Under the pieces are notes generated by a model that saw only the letters and a list, made by a program, of their open reading frames with translations, was not told where the DNA came from and searched no databases. Both the position numbers and the translations under genes were made by a program. This document shows positions 54,493 to 63,824 of a stretch of DNA of 64,000 nt, piece by piece. Within the stretch, counting starts at the first letter, position 1. Each line of letters starts with the position of its first letter. Origin of the DNA: Halobacillus karajensis. Its GTDB lineage: Bacteria > Bacillota > Bacilli > Bacillales > Halobacillaceae. Where the stretch lies: contig NZ_FNWW01000004.1 of NCBI RefSeq assembly GCF_900108515.1, forward strand, positions 248,001 through 312,000. Reading direction: 5' to 3'.

Positions 54493-54927
54493 TTATTTAT
54501 CTTCTACTCTTACCTTTTGCATAACATCCCCTACACGGACACGGTCAACCGTATCTACGCCTTCGATTACTTTACCGAAAACGGTGTGACGGCCGTCTAG
54601 ATGCGGTTGTGCGGAGTGGCAGACAAAGAATTGACTTCCACCTGTATCTTTCCCAGCATGTGCCATAGAAAGTGAACCCCGTTCATGTTTATGAGGGTTC
54701 CCTTCAGTCTCACAATTAATTGTATACCCCGGGCCGCCCGTACCCGTACCATTCGGGCAACCTCCCTGGATGACAAAATCAGGGATGACACGGTGAAATG
54801 TCAGTCCATCATAGAATTCATCATTTGCAAGTTTTTCAAAATTCGCTACCGTATTTGGTGCAGCCTCATCATAAAGTTCAATCAGCATTTTTTCTCCATT
54901 TTCAAATTCAATCGTTGCTTGTTTCAT
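54493..54927 (-). CDS. ppiB: Cyclophilin-type peptidyl-prolyl isomerase
   Basis: Cytosolic protein-folding catalyst of 144 aa. It has [21 protein letters not shown] near residue 43, with the catalytic Arg, SLSMAHAG near residue 84 and [24 protein letters not shown] near residue 95. It follows lysA on the minus strand by 14 bases, the same neighbour as in B. subtilis. Confidence 0.95.
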   Translation of the reverse strand: MKQATIEFENGEKMLIELYDEAAPNTVANFEKLANDEFYDGLTFHRVIPDFVIQGGCPNGTGTGGPGYTINCETEGNPHKHERGSLSMAHAGKDTGGSQFFVCHSAQPHLDGRHTVFGKVIEGVDTVDRVRVGDVMQKVRVEDK

Positions 54928-54941
54928 TTCTCATACCCCTC

Positions 54942-56237
54942 TCATTTTTCATAGGATAAATCAAGTCGTGTCATCTCCTGGTAGCTCTCTCTTCTTACAA
55001 CCAGTTGGTGTTCACCATTTTCAACGAACACGACAGCCGCTTTTTGAAAGCGGTTGTAATTGTTTGCCATAGCATAACCATACGCTCCTGTGCTGAAAAC
55101 TGCAAGTCTATCGCCGTGTTCAATTTTTGGTAATGCTACATCCCATATTAGCATATCCCCTGATTCACAGCACTTCCCAGCAATTGAATATTCTTTCTCA
55201 GCTTTTTCATCCATTTTTTCTATAAGAGCAGCTTCATATTTCGCCTGATAAAGTGCCGGGCGGATATTGTCTGTCATTCCACCATCAACAGATACATACG
55301 TCCTTACTTCAGGGACTTCTTTAATCGATCCTACCGTATAAATGGTCATCCCTGCTTCCCCGACAATCGCACGCCCGGGCTCTATCCAGATTTCAGGCAT
55401 AGGATAATTATATTGAGTGGAAAGTCTTTTCACTTCATTAATCAAGGCATAGGCATATTGGTCTAATCCAAGAGGTTCATCATCCTTGGTATATTGAATA
55501 CCAAACCCACCACCTAAATTTAAGACACTTGCTTCATAATCAAAACGCTCCCGCCATCCTTCCAATGTCTTAAATAGTTTTCTTGCTGCCATTTCAAACC
55601 CACTCGTTTCAAAGATTTGGGAGCCGATATGGCAATGTAATCCGGACATCCGAATATTTGAATCATCCTGTACCTTCATAAATGCTTCTTCTGCCTGACC
55701 ACTCGTTAAATCGAAGCCGAACTTCGAATCTTCCTGACCTGTAAGAATATAGTCATGGGTGTGAGCCTCTATCCCGGGAGTCACTCTAAGCAGTACGTCT
55801 ATTTTTTTATTTTGTTCCTTTAAGATGGTCTGTAAGAGCTCAATTTCATAAAAATTATCTACTACTATACAACCAATCTGATGCTTCACAGCCATTTCTA
55901 ATTCGCGGATGCTTTTATTGTTCCCGTGCATATGAATTTTCTCCACAGGAAAACCTGCTTCAAGGGCCGTATGTAATTCTCCCTCTGAGACGACATCAAG
56001 GCTCAATCCTTCTTGATTCGCGACTTGCAGCATAGCTACTGCCGAAAATGCTTTACTGGCATAGGCCACTTGAGCCGCAACACCACTTTCTTCAAATGTC
56101 CGGACGAAAGCACGAGCCTTGGTCCTTATTTTTTCTACATCATATACATAGAGAGGGGTACCATAATGTTCAGCTAGTTCCGATGCAGGAACTTGTCCGA
56201 TCATTAGCTGCCCTCGTTCATTAGCAGTACGGTCCAT
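54942..56237 (-). CDS. lysA: Diaminopimelate decarboxylase
   Basis: PLP enzyme that makes L-lysine from meso-DAP, the last step of the pathway. The 431-aa protein has the PLP-lysine motif AYASKAFSAVA near residue 58, GLHCHIGSQI near residue 198, NLGGGFGIQ near residue 240 and CCESGDML near residue 348. A terminator follows spoVAF upstream, so it is transcribed separately from the spoVA operon. Confidence 0.95.
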   Translation of the reverse strand: MDRTANERGQLMIGQVPASELAEHYGTPLYVYDVEKIRTKARAFVRTFEESGVAAQVAYASKAFSAVAMLQVANQEGLSLDVVSEGELHTALEAGFPVEKIHMHGNNKSIRELEMAVKHQIGCIVVDNFYEIELLQTILKEQNKKIDVLLRVTPGIEAHTHDYILTGQEDSKFGFDLTSGQAEEAFMKVQDDSNIRMSGLHCHIGSQIFETSGFEMAARKLFKTLEGWRERFDYEASVLNLGGGFGIQYTKDDEPLGLDQYAYALINEVKRLSTQYNYPMPEIWIEPGRAIVGEAGMTIYTVGSIKEVPEVRTYVSVDGGMTDNIRPALYQAKYEAALIEKMDEKAEKEYSIAGKCCESGDMLIWDVALPKIEHGDRLAVFSTGAYGYAMANNYNRFQKAAVVFVENGEHQLVVRRESYQEMTRLDLSYEK

Positions 56238-56272
56238 CGTATCCCACCTTTTCCCGTAACACGGGGAATGAT

Positions 56273-56305
56273 AAAAGAAAATGCCCTTTGTAAGTCAAAG
56301 GACAT
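56273..56305 (-). terminator. Terminator after spoVAF
   Basis: Arms TGTCCTTTG and CAAAGGGCA (one wobble) with a five-base loop, then TTTTCTTTT on the minus strand, between spoVAF and lysA. Confidence 0.78.
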
Positions 56306-56353
56306 GTAAGATTTATTTTAATTTATCACAATGCTAAAGAACGGGCAATATGA

Positions 56354-57823
56354 TTATTTCTGACGATGATTGTTCTGCGGATGGACGATACTTGGTCGAA
56401 CCTTCAATGATGGCATGCTTAGACGAAGCAAAATCTGGATTGCAGCTTTTAAGTTAAACGGCAAAAACGGCCATAAATAAGGAGTGTTTAGAGACTTCGT
56501 ACTCGCTAGTAGCAGAATATAAGCTAAGAAACCAATCATTAAACCTTTCGTACCAAACAAGGCGACAAGGATAACGAACAAAATACGTGCCATCTTATTA
56601 GCGACAGATAATTCATAACTAGGCGTGGAATAAGATCCAATCGCAGCTACAGCAACGTAAAGGATAACTTCCGGTACGAACATTCCTACATCGATGGCTA
56701 TCTGCCCTATAAGCACAGCAGCTATTAGCCCCATGGCTGTCGATAACGGGGTCGGTGTATGAATAGCAGCTATCCTCAACATTTCAAGTCCAAGATCAGC
56801 GATTAAAATTTGAAAAATGATGGGAATGCTACTTTCCTCATTCGGACCGATAAATGACAGCGGTTCCGGAAGCAAGTCCGGCTGCATAACGAATAACATC
56901 CATAATGGGAGCAAAAAAACAGAAGCGAAGATCCCAAAAAAACGTATCCAGCGGACAAATGTCCCAACGGGTGGCGATTGACGGAATTCCTCCGCATGCT
57001 GAACATGATGAAAATAAGTAGTAGGTGTGATAATCATACTTGGTGATGTGTCCGTCATGATGACGACATGTCCTTCAAATAAATGGGAAGCCACAACATC
57101 CGGCCTTTCCGTGTATCTGACCAAAGGAAAGGGGTTCCTCCCCTGATTCACAAGATACTCCTCAAGCGTTTTATCTGCCATGGACAACCCATCTGTATCA
57201 ATATTTTGTATTTCTTCTTTTAACAAATCGATAAGACCAGGGTCTGCCACATCTTTAATATAAGAAATACAAACATCGGTCTTCGAGCGATTTCCTACCT
57301 GCATGATTTCATGACGGAGACGCTCATCCCGAATCCGGCGTCGTGTAAGAGCAGTATTTTCAATAATGTTTTCCGTATATCCATCTCTTGATCCTCGAAT
57401 AACTTTTTCCGTATCTGGTTCTTCCGGGGTCCGGCCTGGGTAGGTCCGAACATCCACAATGAATGCTTCCGTTTCACCATCAATGAAAATGACCATTAAC
57501 CCTGACAGCATCTGAGTGATGCATTCTTCCAAGTTGGATGTGGTATCTACTTGTTGATGTGGAATCTCATCTTTGATCGTTTTAAAAACAGATTCGACGT
57601 TCTCTTCAATGTCATTCATTTCCATCAGTTGACGCATGACTTCAACTACCATCGGAGTCTCGACAAGGCCTGTGACATAGTAAAAGTTTACTTCATGACC
57701 AAGCAATGTCAACGTCCGGAATCCTACATCAAAGGACTGTTCTACGCCGATCCGCTCGTTCATCATCATACGGTTCTGTTCAAGTTTCATGACGATCGGT
57801 GTTTCATTATTATTTTCAGGCAT
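56354..57823 (-). CDS. spoVAF: Stage V sporulation protein AF
   Basis: GerA-like membrane protein of 489 aa, last gene of the spoVA operon; in B. subtilis it associates with germinant receptors and boosts germination. A large cytoplasmic N-terminal part (about residues 1-280) is followed by about five helices (from about 290). The ATG at 57823 follows GGAGG, though with a short spacer; a GTG at 57844 is the alternative. The spoVAEA gene that precedes it in B. subtilis is missing here. Confidence 0.93.
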   Translation of the reverse strand: MPENNNETPIVMKLEQNRMMMNERIGVEQSFDVGFRTLTLLGHEVNFYYVTGLVETPMVVEVMRQLMEMNDIEENVESVFKTIKDEIPHQQVDTTSNLEECITQMLSGLMVIFIDGETEAFIVDVRTYPGRTPEEPDTEKVIRGSRDGYTENIIENTALTRRRIRDERLRHEIMQVGNRSKTDVCISYIKDVADPGLIDLLKEEIQNIDTDGLSMADKTLEEYLVNQGRNPFPLVRYTERPDVVASHLFEGHVVIMTDTSPSMIITPTTYFHHVQHAEEFRQSPPVGTFVRWIRFFGIFASVFLLPLWMLFVMQPDLLPEPLSFIGPNEESSIPIIFQILIADLGLEMLRIAAIHTPTPLSTAMGLIAAVLIGQIAIDVGMFVPEVILYVAVAAIGSYSTPSYELSVANKMARILFVILVALFGTKGLMIGFLAYILLLASTKSLNTPYLWPFLPFNLKAAIQILLRLSMPSLKVRPSIVHPQNNHRQK

Positions 57824-57847
57824 AAACCTCCGCTCCTTGATCACTAT

Positions 57848-58198
57848 TTATCCTTTAGGCTTGAATATGACAGCAACTATAAAGCCGAACAAGATGGCAG
57901 AGGCAATACCGGCTGATGTCAATTCGAAAATACCAATGGCTACCCCTATAACGCCATGTTCGTCAGCCTGCTCCATCGCGCCGTGTAGCAACGAATGCCC
58001 GAAGCTTGTAATCGGCACAGTGGCGCCTCCCCCTGCAAATCTTATTAAATTGTCATATAGGTCAAAGGCATCCAAAACTGCGCCTGCCACAACAAATGAT
58101 GACATCACATGAGCAGGAGTCAATTTGAATACATCAAGAAGAATCTGCCCAATCACACAAATGCCTCCTCCAACAAGGAAAGCCCACAAGAACGTCAT
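57848..58198 (-). CDS. spoVAEB: Stage V sporulation protein AE (SpoVAEB)
   Basis: A 116-aa membrane protein with four predicted helices, including [15 protein letters not shown] near residue 56. It is part of the SpoVA channel that loads and releases Ca-dipicolinate. It resembles SpoVAC in sequence (both have the VP-ITxF pattern), fitting a common membrane fold. It overlaps spoVAD by four bases. Confidence 0.93.
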   Translation of the reverse strand: MTFLWAFLVGGGICVIGQILLDVFKLTPAHVMSSFVVAGAVLDAFDLYDNLIRFAGGGATVPITSFGHSLLHGAMEQADEHGVIGVAIGIFELTSAGIASAILFGFIVAVIFKPKG

Positions 58199-59211
58199 GA
58201 TTCACCCTCTCCTCTCGTCAACACCACAGCGTGAGCGATTCCTGGAATCGATTCCTTTTGCTGAAGCATCATCGGACTCATCAGAGCGCCTGTGGCTACG
58301 ATCAAGACACGTTTATACTTACCGCTAATTAAGTCTTGAACAATTTTTCCATACGTTACAACAGCTGAACAAGCACAGCCACTTCCTCCAGCGAAAACGG
58401 GTTGATCACTGTGATAAACAAGAAGCCCACAGTCTCTATGCACATCCCCGATGTCATACCCGTCCTGCTTCATCATGTCTTTAAGTATCGGGGTTCCTAC
58501 CGCCGAAAGATCACCTGTAGCAATCACATCATAATCTCCTGGGACACGGCCCATATCCTCTAAGTGAGTTTTAATAGTATCCCAGGCCGCAGGTGCCATA
58601 GCAGACCCCATATCAAATGGATCTTTTATACTGTAGTCCATGACTTTACCAATCGTTGCCGCCTCTACTTGGATAGGAGAAGGGTTTTTCGAAAGAATAG
58701 CAGCCCCGCTACCTGTAACCGTGAATGTAGCCGTATTTGGTTTTTGTCCACCGTACTCTGTTGGATAACGGAATTGACGTTCAGCTGTACAGTTATGAGA
58801 ACTCACGGCGACTAACGCTTGCTTTGCGTAGCCGGCTTCAACAAGAGCGGCACCAGTTGCCAGTGTCTCCATACTTGTCGAACACGCCCCAAACATACCA
58901 AGAACAGGAATTCCAAGCTGTCTGGCCACATAATTTCCTGTGACATTTTGATTTAATAAATCTCCAGCTAAAAACAAATCAATATTGGATTGGTCCATAC
59001 CTGCTTTTTGCAAACAGACTCGGACTGCATCTGTCATTAATTTGCGTTCAGCAAGCTCCCAATTGGATTCTCCACAGTGAAGCTCTTCATGAATAATGTC
59101 ATAGGTGTCCTTAAGCGGGCCTTCTCCTTCCATAGGGCCAACTGCGGTTCCTGTAGATTGTAAATATACAGGGCTTGTAAACGTCCATGATTGTGTTCCT
59201 GTTTTTGCCAT
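58195..59211 (-). CDS. spoVAD: Stage V sporulation protein AD
   Basis: Soluble dipicolinate-binding subunit with a thiolase/ketoacyl-synthase fold. The ATG at 59211 gives exactly 338 aa, the B. subtilis length, behind AGGAGG; an ATG two codons upstream is too close to that site. [14 protein letters not shown] near residue 110 resembles the active-site Cys loop of the enzyme family, but SpoVAD is not known to be catalytic. Confidence 0.94.
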   Translation of the reverse strand: MAKTGTQSWTFTSPVYLQSTGTAVGPMEGEGPLKDTYDIIHEELHCGESNWELAERKLMTDAVRVCLQKAGMDQSNIDLFLAGDLLNQNVTGNYVARQLGIPVLGMFGACSTSMETLATGAALVEAGYAKQALVAVSSHNCTAERQFRYPTEYGGQKPNTATFTVTGSGAAILSKNPSPIQVEAATIGKVMDYSIKDPFDMGSAMAPAAWDTIKTHLEDMGRVPGDYDVIATGDLSAVGTPILKDMMKQDGYDIGDVHRDCGLLVYHSDQPVFAGGSGCACSAVVTYGKIVQDLISGKYKRVLIVATGALMSPMMLQQKESIPGIAHAVVLTRGEGES

Positions 59212-59223
59212 ATCCATTTCCTC

Positions 59224-59682
59224 CTAAAAAATAAGCTTCCAGGCATATCGAATGATCCCAAGAACATAAGCGGCAACTACTCCAAAAACAATCACTGATC
59301 CTGCCAGTTTGAATAAATTAGTCGCCACTCCAAGCACGTATCCTTCAGATTTATGTTCAAGAGCAGCCGAAGTAATCGAGTTGGCAAACCCTGTCACAGG
59401 GACCGCCGATCCTGCTCCAGCAAATTGTCCGAGCTTATCATATACACCAAATCCAGTGGCAAGAGCTGCTATTAAAATCAAGGTTGCAACCATCGGATTG
59501 GTTGCATTTTTTTCACTAAAATCAAACCAATGAATATACATTTGTGTCAAAAGTTCACCGAATACACAAATCAACCCACCAATGATAAAGGCTTTCAAGC
59601 AATTCATTAAAATAGGCGGTTTCGTTTGATAAGATTTTCGTGCTTTATCAAAGTTCTTTTCATTTAACGGTTGTTTATCCAC
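59224..59682 (-). CDS. spoVAC: Stage V sporulation protein AC
   Basis: Membrane protein of the dipicolinic-acid channel; the B. subtilis protein behaves as a mechanosensitive channel. The GTG start at 59682 lies 7 bases behind AGGAGG and gives 152 aa; an ATG ten codons upstream includes the ribosome site and is rejected. Four helices are predicted, with GAGSAVPVTGFANSI near residue 94. Confidence 0.93.
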   Translation of the reverse strand: MDKQPLNEKNFDKARKSYQTKPPILMNCLKAFIIGGLICVFGELLTQMYIHWFDFSEKNATNPMVATLILIAALATGFGVYDKLGQFAGAGSAVPVTGFANSITSAALEHKSEGYVLGVATNLFKLAGSVIVFGVVAAYVLGIIRYAWKLIF

Positions 59683-59708
59683 TTTTTTTCCTCCTATTAA
59701 TCCCTTTG

Positions 59709-60119
59709 TCATTTAACAAACATAATCCATTGAAACAATGAACCAGCGATTTTCCCTAAAACCAAAGCCATTAACAATGTGAAAAGAAATCCATCGACCC
59801 CGATTCTTTTGAATAACAGTGGAAAGACATTAAGAACCTCTGTCAAAGCTGCTGCAAGCATCCCAATAAAAATCCCATGAAAAAGTCCCCATATCATAAG
59901 ACCAATCAAAGTCATTTTTACTGGTCCATCACCAAATGAGAGGTAGATACCAGCAAATACGCCTAAAATAACAGCCATTTCGTAATGCCTAAGCTTTGAC
60001 TCAGAATGACTTAATTGCATAAGACGAGGGATGATTCCCAGAACAGTCAGAAAAGCTACAAAGCCAGTACCTACAGCAATTCCAGCCGCAAGTCCTATAA
60101 GTGCTTCAACGATCCACAT
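59709..60119 (-). CDS. spoVAB: Stage V sporulation protein AB
   Basis: A 136-aa polytopic membrane protein with four to five helices, part of the spoVA operon; required for dipicolinate uptake, detailed role unclear. It overlaps the end of spoVAA by 14 bases. GC content and style match its neighbours. Confidence 0.9.
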   Translation of the reverse strand: MWIVEALIGLAAGIAVGTGFVAFLTVLGIIPRLMQLSHSESKLRHYEMAVILGVFAGIYLSFGDGPVKMTLIGLMIWGLFHGIFIGMLAAALTEVLNVFPLLFKRIGVDGFLFTLLMALVLGKIAGSLFQWIMFVK

Positions 60120-60723
60120 CCTTTTTTTCCACCTTATTTTCTTTAATGGCTACGTAATGATCGAGATCCTCCTGGTAATTGAAAATTTCCACTTCCATAG
60201 GACTTGGTTCTTCGTTAAATCGCTTCTGGAACCAATGATTGAAAAATAGAATCATTCCAATCCCAAGTCCAATGGAATAGGGAACCTGTATCCATAAAGG
60301 ATGTTCAACCTCTTCACCAGTCAGCATGAAGTGTAATTTTTGTTGTACTTCTTGCATGCTCACATCATAGTGAAAATTCATAATCGCCATAGCGGCACCG
60401 ATAAAAAGCAAAATCCATATTCCGCTAATTAATAAAGGAGATGGCTGCTTTTTATGTTTTTCTACATGAACAACACATTGGTTCGGCCCAATCAATTCAA
60501 TTTCTAAGTCAGGAAACTTCTCTAACACCTGCTCAATCAGCATAAAAGAATCAACGACCACAATGTTCTGATCATCTTCAGTCACTTGATGTAAGACCAT
60601 CTTCTGTAGGACTGATTTGTGACGCTTGGATCCTGTAACACGCGCCACATCTTCCAGACGTATTTTCGCCTGAGGCTGAACATAAATGGATTGTTTCATA
60701 CGTATATAGACAGGAGTCGCCAA
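60106..60723 (-). CDS. spoVAA: Stage V sporulation protein AA
   Basis: First gene of the spoVA operon. The TTG start at 60723 gives 205 aa (206 in B. subtilis) behind GGGGAGG; the long upstream reading contains the promoter. The N-terminal part is soluble (about 1-105) and two membrane helices follow near residues 113-132 and 155-175. Dipicolinate uptake fails without it. Confidence 0.92.
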   Translation of the reverse strand: MATPVYIRMKQSIYVQPQAKIRLEDVARVTGSKRHKSVLQKMVLHQVTEDDQNIVVVDSFMLIEQVLEKFPDLEIELIGPNQCVVHVEKHKKQPSPLLISGIWILLFIGAAMAIMNFHYDVSMQEVQQKLHFMLTGEEVEHPLWIQVPYSIGLGIGMILFFNHWFQKRFNEEPSPMEVEIFNYQEDLDHYVAIKENKVEKKDVDR

Positions 60724-60758
60724 CTTCTTTCGCCTCCCCTGCATGTTTTTCTTAGACT

Positions 60759-60788
60759 TATTATGTGTGAGATGCAGGAAAACATACA
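60759..60788 (-). promoter_or_regulatory. SigG promoter of the spoVA operon
   Basis: Minus-strand TGTATG (60783-60788), whose GTATG fits the SigG -35 gHATR, and CATAATA (60759-60765), a perfect SigG -10, separated by 17 bases, 36 bases before spoVAA. Confidence 0.78.
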
Positions 60789-60811
60789 GACAGCTTCCTT
60801 CCATAAAACCA

Positions 60812-60840
60812 TAAAAAAACTGTACCATTTTAGGTACAGC
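60812..60840 (-). terminator. Terminator after sigF
   Basis: Arms CTGTACC and GGTACAG followed by seven T on the minus strand, between the sigF stop and the spoVA promoter. Confidence 0.85.
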
Positions 60841-60842
60841 TT

Positions 60843-61589
60843 TCAGCTCGTATCATTCATCGTTTCCTTCATATCTGCAAGAATTTTCTTTTCTAACCGC
60901 GAAACCTGAACTTGAGAAATACCGAGACGTTCTGCCACTTCCGTCTGTGTCTGATCCTTATAATACCTTAGGTAGATAATTAAACGTTCTCTCTTGTCCA
61001 GTTTACTCATAACATCTTGTAATGTCAGATGATCAAACCAATTATTCTCTTCCTCAGCTATTTGGTCGACAAGCGTAATCGGATCGCCTTCATTCTCGTA
61101 AACAGTTTCGTAAATCGATTGGGGCGTTCGTCCAACTTCCTCCGCCTGGACGATTTCTTCTTTCGTAAGCCCCAGCGCATCGGCAAGTTCATTCACTGTA
61201 GGGGAACGGCCGTGCTCTTTCAATAATTCTTCTTTTTTTGCCCTTACTTTATGATTGAGCTCTTTCAAACTCCGACTTACTTTCACACTTCCATCATCAC
61301 GAATAAACCGCTGGATTTCTCCGATGATCATGGGCACGGCATACGTGGAAAATCGAACGTCGTAGCTTAAATCAAACTTATCTATCGATTTAAGCAACCC
61401 GATACAACCAATTTGATACAGATCATCTTGATCATATCCACGGCGCAGGTAACGCTGGACGACCGACCAAACAAGGCGGGTATTCTTTTCAACTAAATAA
61501 TCCCTTGCCTCTTGATCGCCCGCCTGACTCTTTTTAATCAAGTCTTTGACATCTTTGTCGGACAGACGTTCTTTTGTCGTATCGCTCAT
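60843..61589 (-). CDS. sigF: Sporulation sigma factor SigF
   Basis: First compartment-specific sigma factor, active in the forespore. The 248-aa protein has region 2 (about residues 30-100, with YDQDDLYQIGCIGLLKSIDK), region 3 and region 4 (about 195-240, QTEVAERLGISQVQVSRLEKK). SpoIIAB, encoded just upstream, binds it until SpoIIAA is dephosphorylated. It ends the spoIIA operon. Confidence 0.96.
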   Translation of the reverse strand: MSDTTKERLSDKDVKDLIKKSQAGDQEARDYLVEKNTRLVWSVVQRYLRRGYDQDDLYQIGCIGLLKSIDKFDLSYDVRFSTYAVPMIIGEIQRFIRDDGSVKVSRSLKELNHKVRAKKEELLKEHGRSPTVNELADALGLTKEEIVQAEEVGRTPQSIYETVYENEGDPITLVDQIAEEENNWFDHLTLQDVMSKLDKRERLIIYLRYYKDQTQTEVAERLGISQVQVSRLEKKILADMKETMNDTS

Positions 61590-61599
61590 AGGCGCGACC

Positions 61600-62040
61600 T
61601 CAATTACACAAAGCGCGGGTTGACGTAAGTTGCTTCGTCATTCGGATCGTCGTACCAATCCCGGGCTCTGATGTGATATCTACTTGATCCATGAAATTCT
61701 CCATAATCGTAAAACCCATGCCAGAACGTTCCCATTCCGGTTTCGAGGTGTAAAGAGGCTCCCTTGCAATATCTATGTTCTCAATTCCATGGCCTCGATC
61801 CTTGATAATCAGTTCGATCTCTCCATCATCAATCGCACACATAAGCATGACTTTTTCATCCGATTTTTCATCATACCCGTGAATAATGGCATTTGTCACA
61901 GCCTCGGAAACGACTGTCTTGATATCTGTCAATTCTTCCATCGTGGGATTGACCTGGCTTATAAAAGCGGCTACGGACACACGGGCAAGTGACTCATTTT
62001 CACTAACACTCGTAAATTCCAACGTCATTTCATTTCGCAT
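61600..62040 (-). CDS. spoIIAB: Anti-sigma F factor SpoIIAB
   Basis: Serine kinase and anti-sigma factor (146 aa, GHKL fold). ATP-binding boxes: [11 protein letters not shown] near residue 46, DRGHGIENI near residue 81 and [13 protein letters not shown] near residue 107. It binds SigF and phosphorylates SpoIIAA. It overlaps spoIIAA by 16 bases. Confidence 0.96.
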   Translation of the reverse strand: MRNEMTLEFTSVSENESLARVSVAAFISQVNPTMEELTDIKTVVSEAVTNAIIHGYDEKSDEKVMLMCAIDDGEIELIIKDRGHGIENIDIAREPLYTSKPEWERSGMGFTIMENFMDQVDITSEPGIGTTIRMTKQLTSTRALCN

Positions 62041-62390
62041 GATGCCACCCCCAACATCTCCAACGCGGATGCCTCGTCATCCACGAGTTTCATGATTTTG
62101 AACATTCCTGACATATCGAACAGTCTGCGAACTTCCGGTGAAATGGAACAAATCATCATTTCGTTCCCTTTCGCTTGCACTTCTTTATAGCGACCGAGCA
62201 TCACACCAAGGCCTGAACTATCCATGAAGGACAATTTTTGTAAATTGACAATCACATGTTCGATACCGTCGTTATTTAATTCTTTCTGCCAATCTTCTCG
62301 AAGTCCAGTCGCTTCATGATGGTCAAGCTCCCCTTCTAACCGGACGAGCAATACATTTTCTCTGACAGCAAAATTGACTTGAAGACTCAA
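62025..62390 (-). CDS. spoIIAA: Anti-anti-sigma factor SpoIIAA
   Basis: STAS-domain protein of 121 aa that releases SigF when dephosphorylated. The phosphorylated serine is Ser58 in FMDSSGLGV, the same number as in B. subtilis, which supports the TTG start at 62390 behind GAGGAGGT; an upstream ATG would add 20 residues. A SigH-type -35 lies 60 bases upstream. Confidence 0.95.
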   Translation of the reverse strand: MSLQVNFAVRENVLLVRLEGELDHHEATGLREDWQKELNNDGIEHVIVNLQKLSFMDSSGLGVMLGRYKEVQAKGNEMMICSISPEVRRLFDMSGMFKIMKLVDDEASALEMLGVASCEMK

Positions 62391-62427
62391 GTGAATTACC
62401 TCCTCTGACTTATAAGAGTCACTATGT

Positions 62428-62457
62428 CTTTTCGTACTTTTTGCTGTCATTTCCTGC
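62428..62457 (-). promoter_or_regulatory. Candidate SigH promoter of spoIIA
   Basis: Minus-strand GCAGGAAAT (62449-62457) fits the SigH -35 RNAGGAWWW; the -10 around TACGAAA (62430-62436) is only a fair match to RNNGAAT, with a spacer of 12. No clear 0A box was seen. Confidence 0.42.
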
Positions 62458-62483
62458 TCAAAAACAATACTAGTGGGAATGTG

Positions 62484-63659
62484 CTAAAACCTCTGAAAGC
62501 TCGTCAAATTCCTCCATGAACGCTGCCACAAAGCAGGGAATCCGGCTTTTTCTACCGATTCAGATGTTTCCAGACGTACTTTCGCCACTTCTTCCTCCCC
62601 ATTCTTCACGACTACCCACCCCATGTGGGCCCCTTTTTTCAACGGTAGATCAGTGGACTTGGCCATTTTTATTTCGGTTTGGTAATCGCTTTTCTTATCA
62701 TTTTTCTTCTTAAGAACGACCACATCTTTTTCTGGGGACAGGTTCAAATGCATCGGTTTGCCGCGAGTTATCTTCATTGTATTCATAGTATCATCTTTGG
62801 AATAGAGCTTCACACCTTCATATTGGCTGAAACCATAATCAAGCAGGCTTGTAACATCTGCATTTCTCTTTTTAGGACTTTCAGCACCCATCACGACCGC
62901 AATCATATGCATATCATTACGCTGAGCAGATGCTGTCAGGCAATATTTTGCTTCTGAGGTATACCCCGTTTTCAACCCATCCATTCCAGGATAGTTTTTA
63001 ATCAGTTTGTTTGTATTTACGAGCCAGAATTCGTTATCCTGACCTTTTCTTAAGTAATCATCATAGATTTTCGTGTATTCAGTTACTTTATCATGAAGCA
63101 GTAATTCTCTAGCCATTACAGCCATATCGTGGGCCGTACTATAATGATCCTCTGCAGGCAGCCCTGTAGGGTTTTGGAAATGAGTATCCTTTAACCCTAA
63201 GTCTTTCGCCTTCTTATTCATCTGGGCAACGAACTCTTTTTCACTTCCGGATATTCGCTCGGCCATAGCCACACTCGCATCATTCCCTGATGCTACAGCG
63301 ATGCCTTTCAATAAATCCTCTACTGTCATTTCCTCTCCCGCTTCAAGAAAGATCTGCGATCCTCCCATCGAAGCAGCATGTTCACTGATGCGGACTTTTT
63401 CATCTAATTTTATACCGCCATTTTCGAGCTCTTCCATGATCAATAAAAGGGTCATCACTTTTGTCATACTCGCTGGGGGCAGCTTTTTATTTGCTTCTTT
63501 ATTATAAAGCGTCATCCCGCTGTTCTTTTCCATTAAAATCGCCGACTTTGCCGAATTGACGATCTCTGTCGATTCCTTTTCCTCAGCCAAAGTCATGTTT
63601 AGCGGAAGAAGAAAGAACACTAAACAAAGAGCGAGACATACACCCATCATCTTTTTCAT
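62484..63659 (-). CDS. dacF: D-alanyl-D-alanine carboxypeptidase DacF
   Basis: Forespore low-molecular-weight penicillin-binding protein that trims cortex/germ-wall peptide. The 391-aa protein has a signal peptide (residues 1-25), ASMTKVM near residue 62, ASGNDASVAM near residue 122, GLKTGYT near residue 233 and a C-terminal membrane-anchoring amphipathic tail. The SxxK, SGN and KTG motifs are all intact. A weak SigF-like pair, GTATA and GGGAATGCTA with a short 14-base spacer (63692-63720), lies upstream. Confidence 0.95.
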   Translation of the reverse strand: MKKMMGVCLALCLVFFLLPLNMTLAEEKESTEIVNSAKSAILMEKNSGMTLYNKEANKKLPPASMTKVMTLLLIMEELENGGIKLDEKVRISEHAASMGGSQIFLEAGEEMTVEDLLKGIAVASGNDASVAMAERISGSEKEFVAQMNKKAKDLGLKDTHFQNPTGLPAEDHYSTAHDMAVMARELLLHDKVTEYTKIYDDYLRKGQDNEFWLVNTNKLIKNYPGMDGLKTGYTSEAKYCLTASAQRNDMHMIAVVMGAESPKKRNADVTSLLDYGFSQYEGVKLYSKDDTMNTMKITRGKPMHLNLSPEKDVVVLKKKNDKKSDYQTEIKMAKSTDLPLKKGAHMGWVVVKNGEEEVAKVRLETSESVEKAGFPALWQRSWRNLTSFQRF

Positions 63660-63789
63660 AACCTAAACCTCCCAATTGCTTTAAGTGCCCCTAGCATTCC
63701 CTTACCATCACCTTCTATACATGATGTCAATTAGATAAGCATTTAGAGTGACGCGGAGAACAGCAACAGATGAGCGCCCTTTTCCCTCA

Positions 63790-63824
63790 ATAATAAAAAG
63801 CGCCCCCATTTAAGAGAGCGCTTT
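63790..63824 (-). terminator. Terminator after the HIT gene
   Basis: Arms AAAGCGC and GCGCTTT with a 14-base loop, T-rich on the minus strand, overlapping the stop of the HIT-family gene. Confidence 0.75.

Noticed and set aside
63692-63720. SigF promoter of dacF
   Set aside because: GTATA and GGGAATGCTA are separated by only 14 bases; kept only as a remark under dacF.
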